Source of the DNA: CAWBUW01 sp963792075 | GTDB lineage: Bacteria > Chloroflexota > Anaerolineae > Anaerolineales > UBA4823 | NCBI GenBank assembly: GCA_963792075.1 | Contig: CAWBUW010000012.1 | Location: 2,666,001-2,730,000 of the forward strand | Length of the DNA: 64,000 bases | Direction: 5' to 3' | Part shown: positions 9,059 to 17,577 of the stretch, one piece after another | Numbering within the stretch: the first letter of the stretch is position 1 | Layout: each line of letters opens with the position of its first letter | Position numbers and translations under genes: made by a program | The notes under the pieces: model-generated | What the model saw: the letters and a program-made list of their open reading frames with translations, nothing else | Told to the model about the DNA's origin: nothing | Database searches by the model: none

Positions 9059-9824
9059 TTTTTACCCAACCTTTGATGTGCGGGTTTACCTGCCCCCATT
9101 TTTGCAGCAAAGCCAGGTTGTGTTCCGCAGCCCCTTGCATATTAAAGCTTGCATACACTGGCAGCTCTTCGCCCAGGGTATGTATACGCTGGATCACTTC
9201 AGTCACCAGGCTGTTCCAGATCAATGCGCACGTGATGGTCGAGCTGGGCCCAACCCGCCAATCGGAACCATCCAGCTCCACCAGCCCATCTCCAGGAAGG
9301 CCCAGGTTGTCGAGCGCAAAATCAACCACCTCGTCCAGGCGCTTCCCCAGAGCGGAAAGCGGAGCTACCTTTGCATAAGCGAATGAGGATACCCCTACGA
9401 CACTTAGCCCGCGCTGCCTGGCAAGCAGGGCCATCTCCACCGGCATCTGGTTCACCCCACTGTTTGAATAAACGAATAGCATCTCTCCGGCACGGACCTG
9501 GTACAGGTCGAGCAAAATTGGCGCCAACCCCGGGGTTCTTTCCAACCGGCCGCCAAGGTCCAGACTTTCATGCAACATCAGATCGCTCATAAAAATGGGA
9601 ACAGCAGCGGCCAGGCCTCCGGCCCGGTAGAAAGCCTCCTCGGCCAGCATATGCGAATGGCCTGTGCCAAAAACGAAGATGCGGCCAGACTGGCGCACCG
9701 TGGCGACCATCTTTTCGGCCACTTTATCCAGTATGGTAAGCTGGCTTTCGATGACGCGGGTTTGAAGATCTTGAATCGAATGAAGATATTGTCTGAAGCC
9801 TTGTAGTAGAGATGGTGGGTTCAT
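9048..9824 (-). CDS. SIS-domain protein, UPF0309-like sugar isomerase/binding protein
   Basis: A 258-residue protein with a sugar isomerase (SIS) fold. It shows 'IFVFGTGHSHMLAEEAFYRAGG' near residue 55 and 'MLFVYSNSGVNQMPVEMALLARQRG' near 130, which match the phosphosugar-binding loops of the UPF0309 group. The start at 9824 has GGAGG 6 nt upstream; an earlier in-frame ATG would add an unlikely N-terminus that overlaps a palindrome. SIS proteins bind or isomerise phosphorylated sugars. Paired with a ROK kinase, it likely acts on the phosphorylated product of that kinase. The exact reaction is unknown for this subfamily. Confidence 0.85.
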   Translation of the reverse strand: MNPPSLLQGFRQYLHSIQDLQTRVIESQLTILDKVAEKMVATVRQSGRIFVFGTGHSHMLAEEAFYRAGGLAAAVPIFMSDLMLHESLDLGGRLERTPGLAPILLDLYQVRAGEMLFVYSNSGVNQMPVEMALLARQRGLSVVGVSSFAYAKVAPLSALGKRLDEVVDFALDNLGLPGDGLVELDGSDWRVGPSSTITCALIWNSLVTEVIQRIHTLGEELPVYASFNMQGAAEHNLALLQKWGQVNPHIKGWVKNDL

Positions 9825-9875
9825 GGTATGCCTCCAGGAAGAACGTGAATGTGATGAATTCGGGGTCAGGGAAAA

Positions 9876-9916
9876 GGCGGTTGTTTTGGGCGGCCTGGCC
9901 GCCCAAAACAACCGCC
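9876..9916 (-). terminator. 19-bp perfect hairpin between ROK repressor and SIS gene
   Basis: Arms 9876-9894 and 9898-9916 are exact reverse complements with a 3-nt loop. On the minus strand the hairpin lies 20 bases after the ROK repressor stop and is followed by TTTTCCC, so it could end or attenuate transcription before the SIS-kinase pair. The U-tract is short, so partial termination or mRNA stabilisation is also possible. Confidence 0.55.
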
Positions 9917-9936
9917 AAAACCCTTTATCCCAACGA

Positions 9937-11202
9937 TCAACTTAGATTTTGCACTTGAAGGCGGAGGACTTCTTGCAGGGTTAGCATACTGACTCCGCGC
10001 AGGAAATTATTGTGCTTAAGTTCTGCCGGAATAATTTCAATTCCGGTGTCATTTGAGCCGTATTTGGCCAGTGACCGGCGCAAGGGGGTCAGAAAGACAT
10101 CCCCTGTTTCAGCGACTTCACCGCCGGCAATCATGCGTCGTATATCAAACAGAGAAGCATAAATATTGAGGCCCAGGGCGATGTAATCTGCTGCGCGTGC
10201 CAGGATATCTTGCGCGATCGGGTCGCCAATACGTGCAGCCTGGGCAATCATCTCAACGGTCAGGCGGTCTGGTAAATCTTCACAAAGGCTTGAGAGGATT
10301 TCCGCTCGGCCATGCATCACCATCCAGCGGGCGCTCGACAAGATGGCTGGACCGGCGGCCATTGCCTCAAGGCAGCCGCGCTTGCCACAAACACACAGCG
10401 TTCCACCCGGTTGGACGATGATGTGCCCCAACTCTCCCGTTAATCCCATCTGCCCGTGGTAAGTCTTCCCGTCGATAATGGTTCCCGAACCGATCCCGGT
10501 GGAAACCAAAACGTAAACAAAATAATCGAAGCCCCGTCCTGCGCCATGATACCTCTCTGCCAACGCCGCCGCGGATGCATCGTGTTCAATATATACCGGC
10601 AGGCCAAATTCTTTGGTCAGAATCTGGCGTAAGGGGAAATTATGCAGTTGCAAATTGTATGATTTGCGAATCACCCCCTCATTCACGTCGATCTGTCCCG
10701 GTTGGCTGACCCCAATCCCCAAAAGAGGGCGACCTTGAACTGCCGGGTCATTCAAAAGGAGATGGATCAGGCTCAATAGCTGTTCTTTGATCGCATCCGG
10801 CCCGAGACCGTTAAATGGCTGGTCTAAGACGCTAACAAGGTTGTTTGCAGCATCAAAAATACCGCCTCTCAGGTGAGTTCCACTTAAGTCCAGGCTGATC
10901 ACCAGGCCGGCCTCTGGATTAGGAACGAGCAAGGCCGGTTGGCGGCCACCCGAAGATTCGCCCTTACCGGTCTCCTGAACCAATCCCAACCCGGTGAGCT
11001 CCTGCAGAAGGCGAGTAATCGAAGAGTTTGCCAGGCCGGTAATTTTAGATAAATCAGAACGCGAGATGGGGTTATATTCCCAAATCGCAGAAAGCAGCGT
11101 GCCTAAGTTGGTATTGTGTAATGCCTGGAGATCCTGCCCTCTCCATTTCGGGTGTTGCAGCGATCCGCCGCCTACTCGGGAACGGTTTTGTTTCGTGACC
11201 AT
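9937..11202 (-). CDS. ROK-family transcriptional repressor (NagC/XylR-like)
   Basis: A 421-residue regulator. An N-terminal MarR-like winged helix (about 28-85; 'NPISRSDLSKITGL', 'SSITRLLQEL') is followed by a ROK sugar-binding domain with the ExGH motif (ELGHIIVQ) and zinc site CVCGKRGCLE. The first glycine-rich loop reads SLDLSGTHL and lacks the kinase DxGxTK signature, as expected for a repressor. The start at 11202 is preceded by GGAAGG at 7 nt; a longer in-frame extension to 11346 would run into the opposing promoter, so it is rejected. Divergent orientation to the transporter operon and the shared intergenic region suggest it represses that operon until the sugar binds. Confidence 0.9.
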   Translation of the reverse strand: MVTKQNRSRVGGGSLQHPKWRGQDLQALHNTNLGTLLSAIWEYNPISRSDLSKITGLANSSITRLLQELTGLGLVQETGKGESSGGRQPALLVPNPEAGLVISLDLSGTHLRGGIFDAANNLVSVLDQPFNGLGPDAIKEQLLSLIHLLLNDPAVQGRPLLGIGVSQPGQIDVNEGVIRKSYNLQLHNFPLRQILTKEFGLPVYIEHDASAAALAERYHGAGRGFDYFVYVLVSTGIGSGTIIDGKTYHGQMGLTGELGHIIVQPGGTLCVCGKRGCLEAMAAGPAILSSARWMVMHGRAEILSSLCEDLPDRLTVEMIAQAARIGDPIAQDILARAADYIALGLNIYASLFDIRRMIAGGEVAETGDVFLTPLRRSLAKYGSNDTGIEIIPAELKHNNFLRGVSMLTLQEVLRLQVQNLS

Positions 11203-11305
11203 CGTTACTTCCTTCCCACTTAGAAATGAACTCTCTCTATTATAATCCAGAAACCTTCCGTTTTGTGTAGATTGGGGCAATATCAGGCCAAAATGGCTGA
11301 TCCTA

Positions 11306-11334
11306 TTGACAAACGATACCCGTCCTGCTAAAAT
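11306..11334 (+). promoter_or_regulatory. Sigma70-type promoter of the sugar ABC operon
   Basis: TTGACA (11306-11311), a 17-nt spacer and TAAAAT (11329-11334) form a near-consensus promoter pointing at the binding-protein gene. It leaves a leader of about 185 nt before the ATG at 11527. It lies in the 324-base gap shared with the divergent ROK repressor. I do not see a clear inverted repeat operator over it. Confidence 0.8.
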
Positions 11335-11526
11335 AAAACAGACCAAAATTCCAAGTTGGAAATATGTAATTTGTCAATCCGAAACGCCTGTTGGTTTAAC
11401 AGCCAGCTTCCTAAGATTGAAGGAGGTGAAATTCTCCATTTTTCCCAGCCTGTGCAAATCTCATCATTATGGAACTGCCTTACAACCTTAGTTCACCTAT
11501 GTTCTATTATCCCGGAGGATAAGAAA

Positions 11527-12873
11527 ATGATCAAAAAATTTAGCTGGATAACTGTGATTATCCTGATTATCACCAGCCTGGTGCTCTCGTCTTGCGCCCA
11601 GGCCACGCCCCAACCTGCAGATACCCAGGCTCCCGCTGCGGCAGATACTCAGGCCCCGGTGGCAACCGCGGCCAGCGCCGCGGAAGCCGTTACCCTCACC
11701 CTCGGAAACTGGCGTCCTGATGATGTCAAACAAATGCAGGTCATATTGGATGAATTCCATAAGGACAACCCCAATATCACCATTAAGTTCGACCCCACCA
11801 ACCCCCCCGATTACGATGCTGCTGTCCGGACTCAAATGGAAGCCGGTACCGGGGATGACCTTTACTATCTGCGCTCCAAAGGTTCTGGCGCTTCTCATAA
11901 ATTGTATGATGAAGGCCATTTCTTGGCAATCGATGGGCTTCCGGGCCTGGACAACATTATTCCGGCCACGATCGATACCTGGACCGCCAGCGATGGTAAA
12001 GTCTTCGGGGTGGGCTACATAGCCACTTCGGAAGGGATTTATTATAATCAGGATGTCTTTACCAAGCTGAACCTGCCGCTTCCGAAGACCTGGGATGAGC
12101 TGATCGCCGATGCAAAAACGATCCAAGACGCCGGCTACATCCCCTTCGCCAACGCATCGGGTGACTCCTGGACCGTACCCACCCTGCTTCTTCAAAACTG
12201 GATCCCCATGTTGATTGGCGGGAAAGACGGCCGTGCTGCTTACGAAAAAGGCGATAAGTGCTTGAATGACGCCGATTTCACGCAAGCCTTCCAGATGCTT
12301 GCAGATATGTCTCCCTACCTTCCAACCGGTCAAGAAGCCCTCACCTATTACGACAGCCAACAGTTGTTCTTGCAAGGTAAGGCGATTATGTGGTTCGGCG
12401 GTTCGTGGGATATCCCTGTCTTTGAAGCAGCCAAACCCGATTTCAAATGGAGTATAATGTCTGTGCCACCCGTTGCAGGCAAAGACTCTTATTTTGAGTT
12501 CGAATTGGATGCCGGGGTCGGTATCAATTCCGCTACCAAGCACCCCAACGAAGCCAAGACCTTCCTGACCTGGCTCACTACCAAGAAGTCCGCTCAACTA
12601 CTTGCCGAAAATCTGCCCGGTTTCTTCCCGATGACCAAGGATCAGGTTACGCTCCAGAACGCATACGCAAACGCTTTCTTGACAGAGATTGCTGCCAGCA
12701 AGGGAGCGGATATCCGTTTCTACATGAATGCTGGTACTCCTGATAGCTCTACCCTCTTCACCGATAACGGCATTGCAGTTCTCAAAGGTGAAATGACGCC
12801 TGAGGATGCCGTCCAAAAGCTTTATGACGGTGTTTCATCCTGGAATACGGCTCAGAAAGGTTGCAAGAAGTAA
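11527..12873 (+). CDS. ABC sugar transporter, substrate-binding lipoprotein
   Basis: A 448-residue extracytoplasmic solute-binding protein, family 1. The lipoprotein signal ends at LSSC (Cys23), followed by a Gln/Ala/Pro linker (about 25-55) and then the two-lobed binding domain opening 'VTLTLGNWRPDDVKQMQ'. Typical family features include 'YYNQDVFTKLNLPLPKTWDEL' and 'GKAIMWFGGSWDI'. GGAGG 8 nt upstream selects the ATG at 11527. It delivers a sugar, probably an oligosaccharide or glycoside, to the two permeases that follow. No ATPase gene is present in this locus; CUT1 systems often share an MsmK-type ATPase encoded elsewhere. Confidence 0.93.
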   Translation: MIKKFSWITVIILIITSLVLSSCAQATPQPADTQAPAAADTQAPVATAASAAEAVTLTLGNWRPDDVKQMQVILDEFHKDNPNITIKFDPTNPPDYDAAVRTQMEAGTGDDLYYLRSKGSGASHKLYDEGHFLAIDGLPGLDNIIPATIDTWTASDGKVFGVGYIATSEGIYYNQDVFTKLNLPLPKTWDELIADAKTIQDAGYIPFANASGDSWTVPTLLLQNWIPMLIGGKDGRAAYEKGDKCLNDADFTQAFQMLADMSPYLPTGQEALTYYDSQQLFLQGKAIMWFGGSWDIPVFEAAKPDFKWSIMSVPPVAGKDSYFEFELDAGVGINSATKHPNEAKTFLTWLTTKKSAQLLAENLPGFFPMTKDQVTLQNAYANAFLTEIAASKGADIRFYMNAGTPDSSTLFTDNGIAVLKGEMTPEDAVQKLYDGVSSWNTAQKGCKK

Positions 12874-12891
12874 AATAAGCAGTGATGGATA

Positions 12892-12930
12892 GCCGGCGGG
12901 GTTGGTGGAATGTTTTCCAACTCCGCCGGC
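12892..12930 (+). promoter_or_regulatory. Intra-operon hairpin between binding protein and permease genes
   Basis: A 14-bp stem (GCCGGCGG-GGTTGG against CCAACTCCGCCGGC, one G-T wobble) with an 11-nt loop. It follows the binding-protein stop by 19 bases and has no U-run. Such hairpins commonly protect the binding-protein mRNA or dampen downstream expression. A hairpin occupies the same place in the second sugar locus (60466-60511). Confidence 0.65.
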
Positions 12931-12965
12931 CTACCATTGGGCCTGAAGTTGATGAGGTGACACAT

Positions 12966-13931
12966 ATGGCAGAAACACCGGTGAAAAAACCAGCCTGGTC
13001 TATGCCTGCTGCCAGCAGGTTTGAAGCTAGAAATCGGAAGACCTGGCTGGTTTTTCTATTGCCCGCTCTTGCAATTTATATCCTTTTCATGGCAGTGCCT
13101 CTGCTGGGCTCGATCCGCCTCAGCCTATATACCGGAGATGGCATCGTTCCCAAGACCTTCATTGGCCTGGGCAATTTCCAAAATCTTTTTCAAAACCCCA
13201 TCTGGTCTGGCCGTTTGTTAAATGCGCTGAAGAACACATTCATTCTTTTCCTGATTCATATGGGGGTTCAAAACACGCTGGGTCTCTTGTTTGCCGTTCT
13301 GCTCACCAACAAAATTCGCGGGTTTGCCTTTTACCGTACAATGATTTTTCTGCCAGCCACTCTATCGGTTTTGGTTATCGGTTTCCTTTGGAAATTGATC
13401 CTAAACCCGCAGTGGGGTGCAATCCCCTACCTGCTTACCAAAGTTGGCCTGGCATCCTGGGTCCACCCCTGGCTGGGTGATCCACATACTGCACTGGTGG
13501 TGATCTCACTGATCTCATCCTGGCAGTGGGTCGGCCTGCCTACCATGATGTACCTGGCAGCGTTGATGGGCATCCCGGAAGACTTGATCGAAGCATCCAC
13601 GGTCGATGGAGCTTCGGCCTGGCAATCCTTCTGGCTGATCCGCTTGCCCCTCATCGCCCCGATCGTGGGGATCGTCTCGGTGCTCACTTTTATCGGAAAT
13701 TTTAGCGCCTTCGATATTATTTATGCCATCGCTTCTGCCCGAGGCGATCCGGCAGGCTCTACGGATATTATGGGGTCGATGTTTTACCGGACCGGGATCG
13801 GTGGAGAAATACTATCTGGTCATATGGATGCCGGGATGGGAGCAGCGATCGCGGTCATCATCTTCCTGGTCTTACTGATCGGGGTCGCTGCCTGGTTGTA
13901 TTTCAGCCGCCAGCAGCAGTACGAATACTAG
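12966..13931 (+). CDS. ABC sugar transporter permease (CUT1, MalF-like)
   Basis: A 321-residue inner-membrane protein with six hydrophobic segments. The EAA loop is visible as EASTVDGASAW followed by 'IRLPLIAP', the contact site for the ATPase. A cytoplasmic N-terminal tail (about 1-35) precedes the first segment (WLVFLLPALAIYILFM). The start at 12966 is chosen over an earlier in-frame ATG because of GAGGTG 6 nt upstream and because the earlier start would be inside the hairpin region. It pairs with the next gene product to form the transmembrane channel. Confidence 0.92.
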   Translation: MAETPVKKPAWSMPAASRFEARNRKTWLVFLLPALAIYILFMAVPLLGSIRLSLYTGDGIVPKTFIGLGNFQNLFQNPIWSGRLLNALKNTFILFLIHMGVQNTLGLLFAVLLTNKIRGFAFYRTMIFLPATLSVLVIGFLWKLILNPQWGAIPYLLTKVGLASWVHPWLGDPHTALVVISLISSWQWVGLPTMMYLAALMGIPEDLIEASTVDGASAWQSFWLIRLPLIAPIVGIVSVLTFIGNFSAFDIIYAIASARGDPAGSTDIMGSMFYRTGIGGEILSGHMDAGMGAAIAVIIFLVLLIGVAAWLYFSRQQQYEY

Positions 13932-13944
13932 AGGTAAATGCCTG

Positions 13945-14775
13945 ATGAAAAGGAAGTCCCGATTTTCCAACTTAGGCAGCTATCTGGTCCTGTCAGCGTG
14001 GACGCTGGTCGTCTTATTTCCTCTCTACACGATGATCGTCAACTCTTTTAAGAACCAGAAGGATATTTTTCGCAGCCCATTCGGTTTGCCCGTCAACTTT
14101 ACTTTCGAAGGATACCAGAATGCACTCAGTGCGGGTCGTTTCGACCTGTTTTTCCGCAATAGTATATTTGTCACGATTGCATCCCTCACCCTGATTATCC
14201 TGCTCGGTTCCCTGGCGGCTTATTCCCTTGCCCGCTGGAACAGCCTCCTTTCAAGCATAATTTATTTTACCTTCATCCTGGGGTTGTTAATCCCAATCCG
14301 GTTGGGTACGATCAGCATCATCCAGATCATTATTGCGCTGAAGCTGAACAATTCTCTGTTTGGGCTGATCCCGATCTATGTGGCGATGGGGATTCCAACC
14401 GCCATTTTAGTGATCACTGCGTTTATCCGCACCTTGCCCAAAGATTTACTGGATGCAGCCAGCATCGACGGTGCGACCGAATGGCAGATTTACTCGAAAA
14501 TCATCCTTCCTCTAATTCGCCCCTCCCTGGCTACGGTTGCAATCTTTAACCTGATCCCGATCTGGAATGATTTCTGGTTTCCCTTGATTCTCATCCGGCA
14601 GGAAAGCAGCCGGACTATTCCACTCGGCGTGACTCTTTTATTTGGGCAATACCAGACAAACTGGACCAATATCTTAAGCGCTCTCTCCCTGGCTACTTTG
14701 CCCATCATTATCTTGTATTTATTGATGGCCAGCCAATTTATTAAGGGCCTCACTGCCGGAGCAATGAAAGGATAA
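13945..14775 (+). CDS. ABC sugar transporter permease (CUT1, MalG-like)
   Basis: A 276-residue six-segment membrane protein with the MalG-type N-terminus (YLVLSAWTLVVLFPLYTMIVNS) and the periplasmic-side 'FEGYQNAL'. The EAA loop is DAASIDGATEW followed by 'ILPLIRPS'. It begins 13 bases after the previous permease stop, in the same operon. It is the second half of the import channel for the substrate bound by the lipoprotein at 11527. Confidence 0.92.
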   Translation: MKRKSRFSNLGSYLVLSAWTLVVLFPLYTMIVNSFKNQKDIFRSPFGLPVNFTFEGYQNALSAGRFDLFFRNSIFVTIASLTLIILLGSLAAYSLARWNSLLSSIIYFTFILGLLIPIRLGTISIIQIIIALKLNNSLFGLIPIYVAMGIPTAILVITAFIRTLPKDLLDAASIDGATEWQIYSKIILPLIRPSLATVAIFNLIPIWNDFWFPLILIRQESSRTIPLGVTLLFGQYQTNWTNILSALSLATLPIIILYLLMASQFIKGLTAGAMKG

Positions 14776-14782
14776 GTGATAC

Positions 14783-15983
14783 ATGAATGGGAAAGAACGA
14801 ATTGCCCGGACGATGCGACACCAAATACCTGACCGTGTGCCGGTAATGTGTCAACTCTCTATGGGCCACTACAGCTTGAATGGTGGTTATAAACCTCACG
14901 AAATCTGGTATGAAACAGAGGCCTTCGCCGATGCTACGGTCAAGCTGGCCCGACGCTATTGTTTCGATGGGATATTGGTCGTCTTACCTGGCCGACCGGC
15001 GGATTACCTGGCGAAGAATTTAATGGCTATTCAAGAAAGTCCCGAAGGCCAAACTCTGACCTGGCGAAATGGCGACCACACCTTTTTCCCCTGGGACGAT
15101 ATGCCTCACCATCATCCGGCAAACCCGGAAAAACCACAGCGTGCAAACTTCGAAAGCTTTGATCCGGAGACCGGCCTGGAACATGTCGATGATTACCTGG
15201 GCCACACCTGGAACGTGCTCTACCATATGCAGGAAATCCCCGAAAAAGATAATCCTGGGCTTTTTACCGGCTGCCCAATTCCAGAATACTCATGGCGCTT
15301 ATTTGACATGGTAAAGGAAGCCGCCGGAAAAGAGTTCTCCATCCACGGCTCGGTATACTCCCCGCTTACCCATTACTTCGAGCTATTCGGCTATGAAAGC
15401 GCGCTCATGGGGTTTGTTTCTGATCGGGGCAAAGTCCATGCCGTACTCGACAGGTTAACCGAACACGTTATTCAATATTCTCTGGCCCTGGTTGGTCGCG
15501 GCGCGGATGCCCTCGATCTCTCCTCAGCCTTTGTCGCTGCGCCGTTTCTGTCGCGCAAGATGTATCAGGAGTTCGTGGTACCTTATGAAAAAAAAGTAAC
15601 CGATGCAGTCAAAGCCGCCGGATCGGTAGTCTATACACACACCTGTGGGCGGATTGGCGACCGGCTCGACTTGATGGAAAGCACCGGCACCCAGGGGATC
15701 GATACACTGGATCCCCCGCCTCTGGGCAATGGCGATTTGGCAGTTGCCAAGCGTGATTTCGGTGAGCGTATGTTTTTCAAAGGCAACCTGAATTCGGTTG
15801 CGATCCTGAACTACACCCGCGCTGAAGAAGTAATTGCCGAAGCCACCAACCGCATCGAGACCGGCAAACCGGGAGGTGGCTATATCCTCAGCACTGCCTG
15901 TTCGGTGGCTCCGCGAGTTCGAACCGTGGAAGATTGAGCTGCTCGCCCCGTTGGCCGAAAAAATCGGTCGATATGATGGATAA
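14783..15983 (+). CDS. Uroporphyrinogen decarboxylase-like / cobalamin methyltransferase-type protein, frameshift near C-terminus
   Basis: A UroD-fold protein of about 400 residues. It is not a heme-pathway HemE: it lacks a recognisable HemE signature and sits last but one in a sugar-transport operon. It keeps His-x-Cys (YTHTCGRIGD) and a late Cys in STACSVAP. This is the His/Cys/Cys zinc-ligand layout of methylcobalamin-dependent methyltransferases of the MtaA/MtbA type. The frame stops early after 'APRVRTVED'; dropping one T at 15918-15919 gives 'APRVEPWKIELLAPLAEKIG' and a stop at 15983, the usual end of the family. This is therefore a one-base insertion or sequence error. Function is inferred only at superfamily level. 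A paralogue lies at 62395. Confidence 0.82.
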
Positions 15984-15997
15984 GAATCTGGTTTCAT

Positions 15998-17428
15998 TTG
16001 GATGAAGTAAGTGATTTGACCGAAGTTGGCTATGGCCAGGCGGATATCACCCCGCCAGTGGGTACGCCTTTAAGTGGCTTCGTCTCTCGCGAGAATCGGC
16101 CATCCACAGGGATCGATTCTCAACTGTACGTACACGCCCTGGCCCTTCGCAGTGCGGGTCACTTGTTATTTTTACTCAGTTATGAGCTGCTCGGCTTAGG
16201 GCCAGAGCTTCAAGGGCGGATTGAGACGAGTTTGAAAGCAGAAATCGGAGGAGACTTCGATGCGGAACGCTGCCTTCTTGTTTCCGTCCATAACCACAGT
16301 GGACCCTCAACAGGCATGTTGCTTGGTGATGCGGTACCCGCTGAAGAATATCTGGAAAGGTTGGTTTCTCAGTCCGTTTTCGCAGCCAGCCTGGCGTTAA
16401 ATTCACTGTGCCCGGCACACCTGTATGTTACTGAGCGCAACCTGCCTGGTTTGACATATAACCGCCGAGCAATTCTCCCAGATGGGCGAGTATCCATAGC
16501 ACCGTTCCCTGATCTGCCTGTAGTGCAGCGTGGCCCATTAGATGACCGGCTGACTCTCCTGGTATGGCGTGATCTAAACGGGCGAGATTTGGTTGGCCTG
16601 ATCCATTATGCTTGTCACGGTGTAGCTGTCCTTGCCCAGACCATCAACGGGGATATTCCTGGTGAGCTGACAGCTAAAATCGGAGAACAGCTTGGTGCGC
16701 CATGTTTGTTTTTACAAGGCGCTGCGGGAGACGTAAACCCAACCACAGTTACAGCCGGTTGGGTGGATTTACAGGCCTGGTTAAAGAAGGCGCTTACCAG
16801 ACTCAGTAACCTGGATGCAGGCCTCCGCCCTGTTCAAGACCTGCCTGTAAAAACTGTCAACCACAGCCTGCTTTTGGAATATGCCACACTGCCCGCCCGG
16901 GCTGAGGCTCAACGTAACCTGGATGACCTTCTCCAGATTGCAGAGGGCGATAGTACGTCAAGTAGCCTTCAAGTAGCCATCCAATCATTTAGAAACACCC
17001 TCAATCTCACCTCTGACGCCGTTCTCGACCCGGCTAAAACTCGTTTCGTCGCCATGGTTCTTGTTGAGCATGCTCGCCGGGTGCTCGCTGCAGTGCAAGA
17101 AGGAAAGCCACTGGCGCCTCAACCGATGCATATTTGTTCTTGGCAGGTCGGAGAATATGTCCTCGTTTTTATGGCGGCGGAAATTTTCACTTCGACCGGG
17201 ATAAAAATTCGTTCTTTGGATCCTGGGCGATCCATTCTTCCAATATCTTGCCTGGCTCCGCTGGTTGGCTACCTTCCAGACCGGGAAGCCCTCGCTTTGG
17301 GAGGTTATGAAGTTAACGATGCCTGGCGGTTCTATGGGCAACTTTCTCCCTTCAGCTCCAACAGTGAAGAGCGCCTAGTAGATGAAATAGCCGGGATCAT
17401 TCAAACAACACACCCCCAACCCGAGTAA
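15998..17428 (+). CDS. Neutral/alkaline ceramidase-like hydrolase (PF04734-type)
   Basis: About 476 residues, opening with 'VGYGQADITPPVGTPLSGF', the usual start of the neutral ceramidase-like superfamily. Two probable zinc/active-site segments are visible: HNHSGPSTG near residue 104 and HYACHGVAVL near 207, followed by 'NGDIPGEL'. Unlike true ceramidases (over 600 residues) it is short and has no signal peptide, so it is likely cytoplasmic and acts on some other amide or ester. It lies 15 bases after the UroD-like gene and belongs to the sugar operon. The start is uncertain: TTG at 15998 (used) or a second TTG at 16016; no in-frame ATG is available. Confidence 0.75.
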   Translation: MDEVSDLTEVGYGQADITPPVGTPLSGFVSRENRPSTGIDSQLYVHALALRSAGHLLFLLSYELLGLGPELQGRIETSLKAEIGGDFDAERCLLVSVHNHSGPSTGMLLGDAVPAEEYLERLVSQSVFAASLALNSLCPAHLYVTERNLPGLTYNRRAILPDGRVSIAPFPDLPVVQRGPLDDRLTLLVWRDLNGRDLVGLIHYACHGVAVLAQTINGDIPGELTAKIGEQLGAPCLFLQGAAGDVNPTTVTAGWVDLQAWLKKALTRLSNLDAGLRPVQDLPVKTVNHSLLLEYATLPARAEAQRNLDDLLQIAEGDSTSSSLQVAIQSFRNTLNLTSDAVLDPAKTRFVAMVLVEHARRVLAAVQEGKPLAPQPMHICSWQVGEYVLVFMAAEIFTSTGIKIRSLDPGRSILPISCLAPLVGYLPDREALALGGYEVNDAWRFYGQLSPFSSNSEERLVDEIAGIIQTTHPQPE

Positions 17429-17514
17429 CACCGGCCGATGCCCGATTGGCTGTCCAGGCTGCTTTATTGAGCCGCGCTGCGCTGGAAACGGGCGAAGAAA
17501 TGCTTGTAGATTGA
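17429..17514 (+). pseudogene. Possible remnant of a Gfo/Idh/MocA oxidoreductase C-terminus
   Basis: Just after the hydrolase stop, another frame reads TPADARLAVQAALLSRAALE and then TGEEMLVD before TGA at 17512. It resembles the final helix of Gfo/Idh/MocA sugar oxidoreductases, which typically ends 'ALxAxxSAxTGxxVxL'. No start or upstream domain is present, so if real it is what was left after a deletion. The match is by eye and short. Confidence 0.35.
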
Positions 17515-17561
17515 TGGTACGATGATTTCTTAGCTGCATCACAATACCTGGGTTATTCGTC

Positions 17562-17570
17562 TGATATAAT
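17562..17570 (+). promoter_or_regulatory. Extended -10 promoter for tex, implying a leaderless mRNA
   Basis: TGATATAAT (17562-17570) is an extended -10 element. The tex ATG is at 17578, about where transcription would start, and no Shine-Dalgarno sequence fits between them. No good -35 is visible, which is common with extended -10 promoters. Confidence 0.6.
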
Positions 17571-17577
17571 TCGGCGC

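Noticed and set aside
14783..15983. True uroporphyrinogen decarboxylase (hemE)
   Set aside because: Context is sugar import, no other heme genes are near, and the His-x-Cys...Cys ligands match cobalamin-dependent methyltransferases better. The same applies to 62395-63576.
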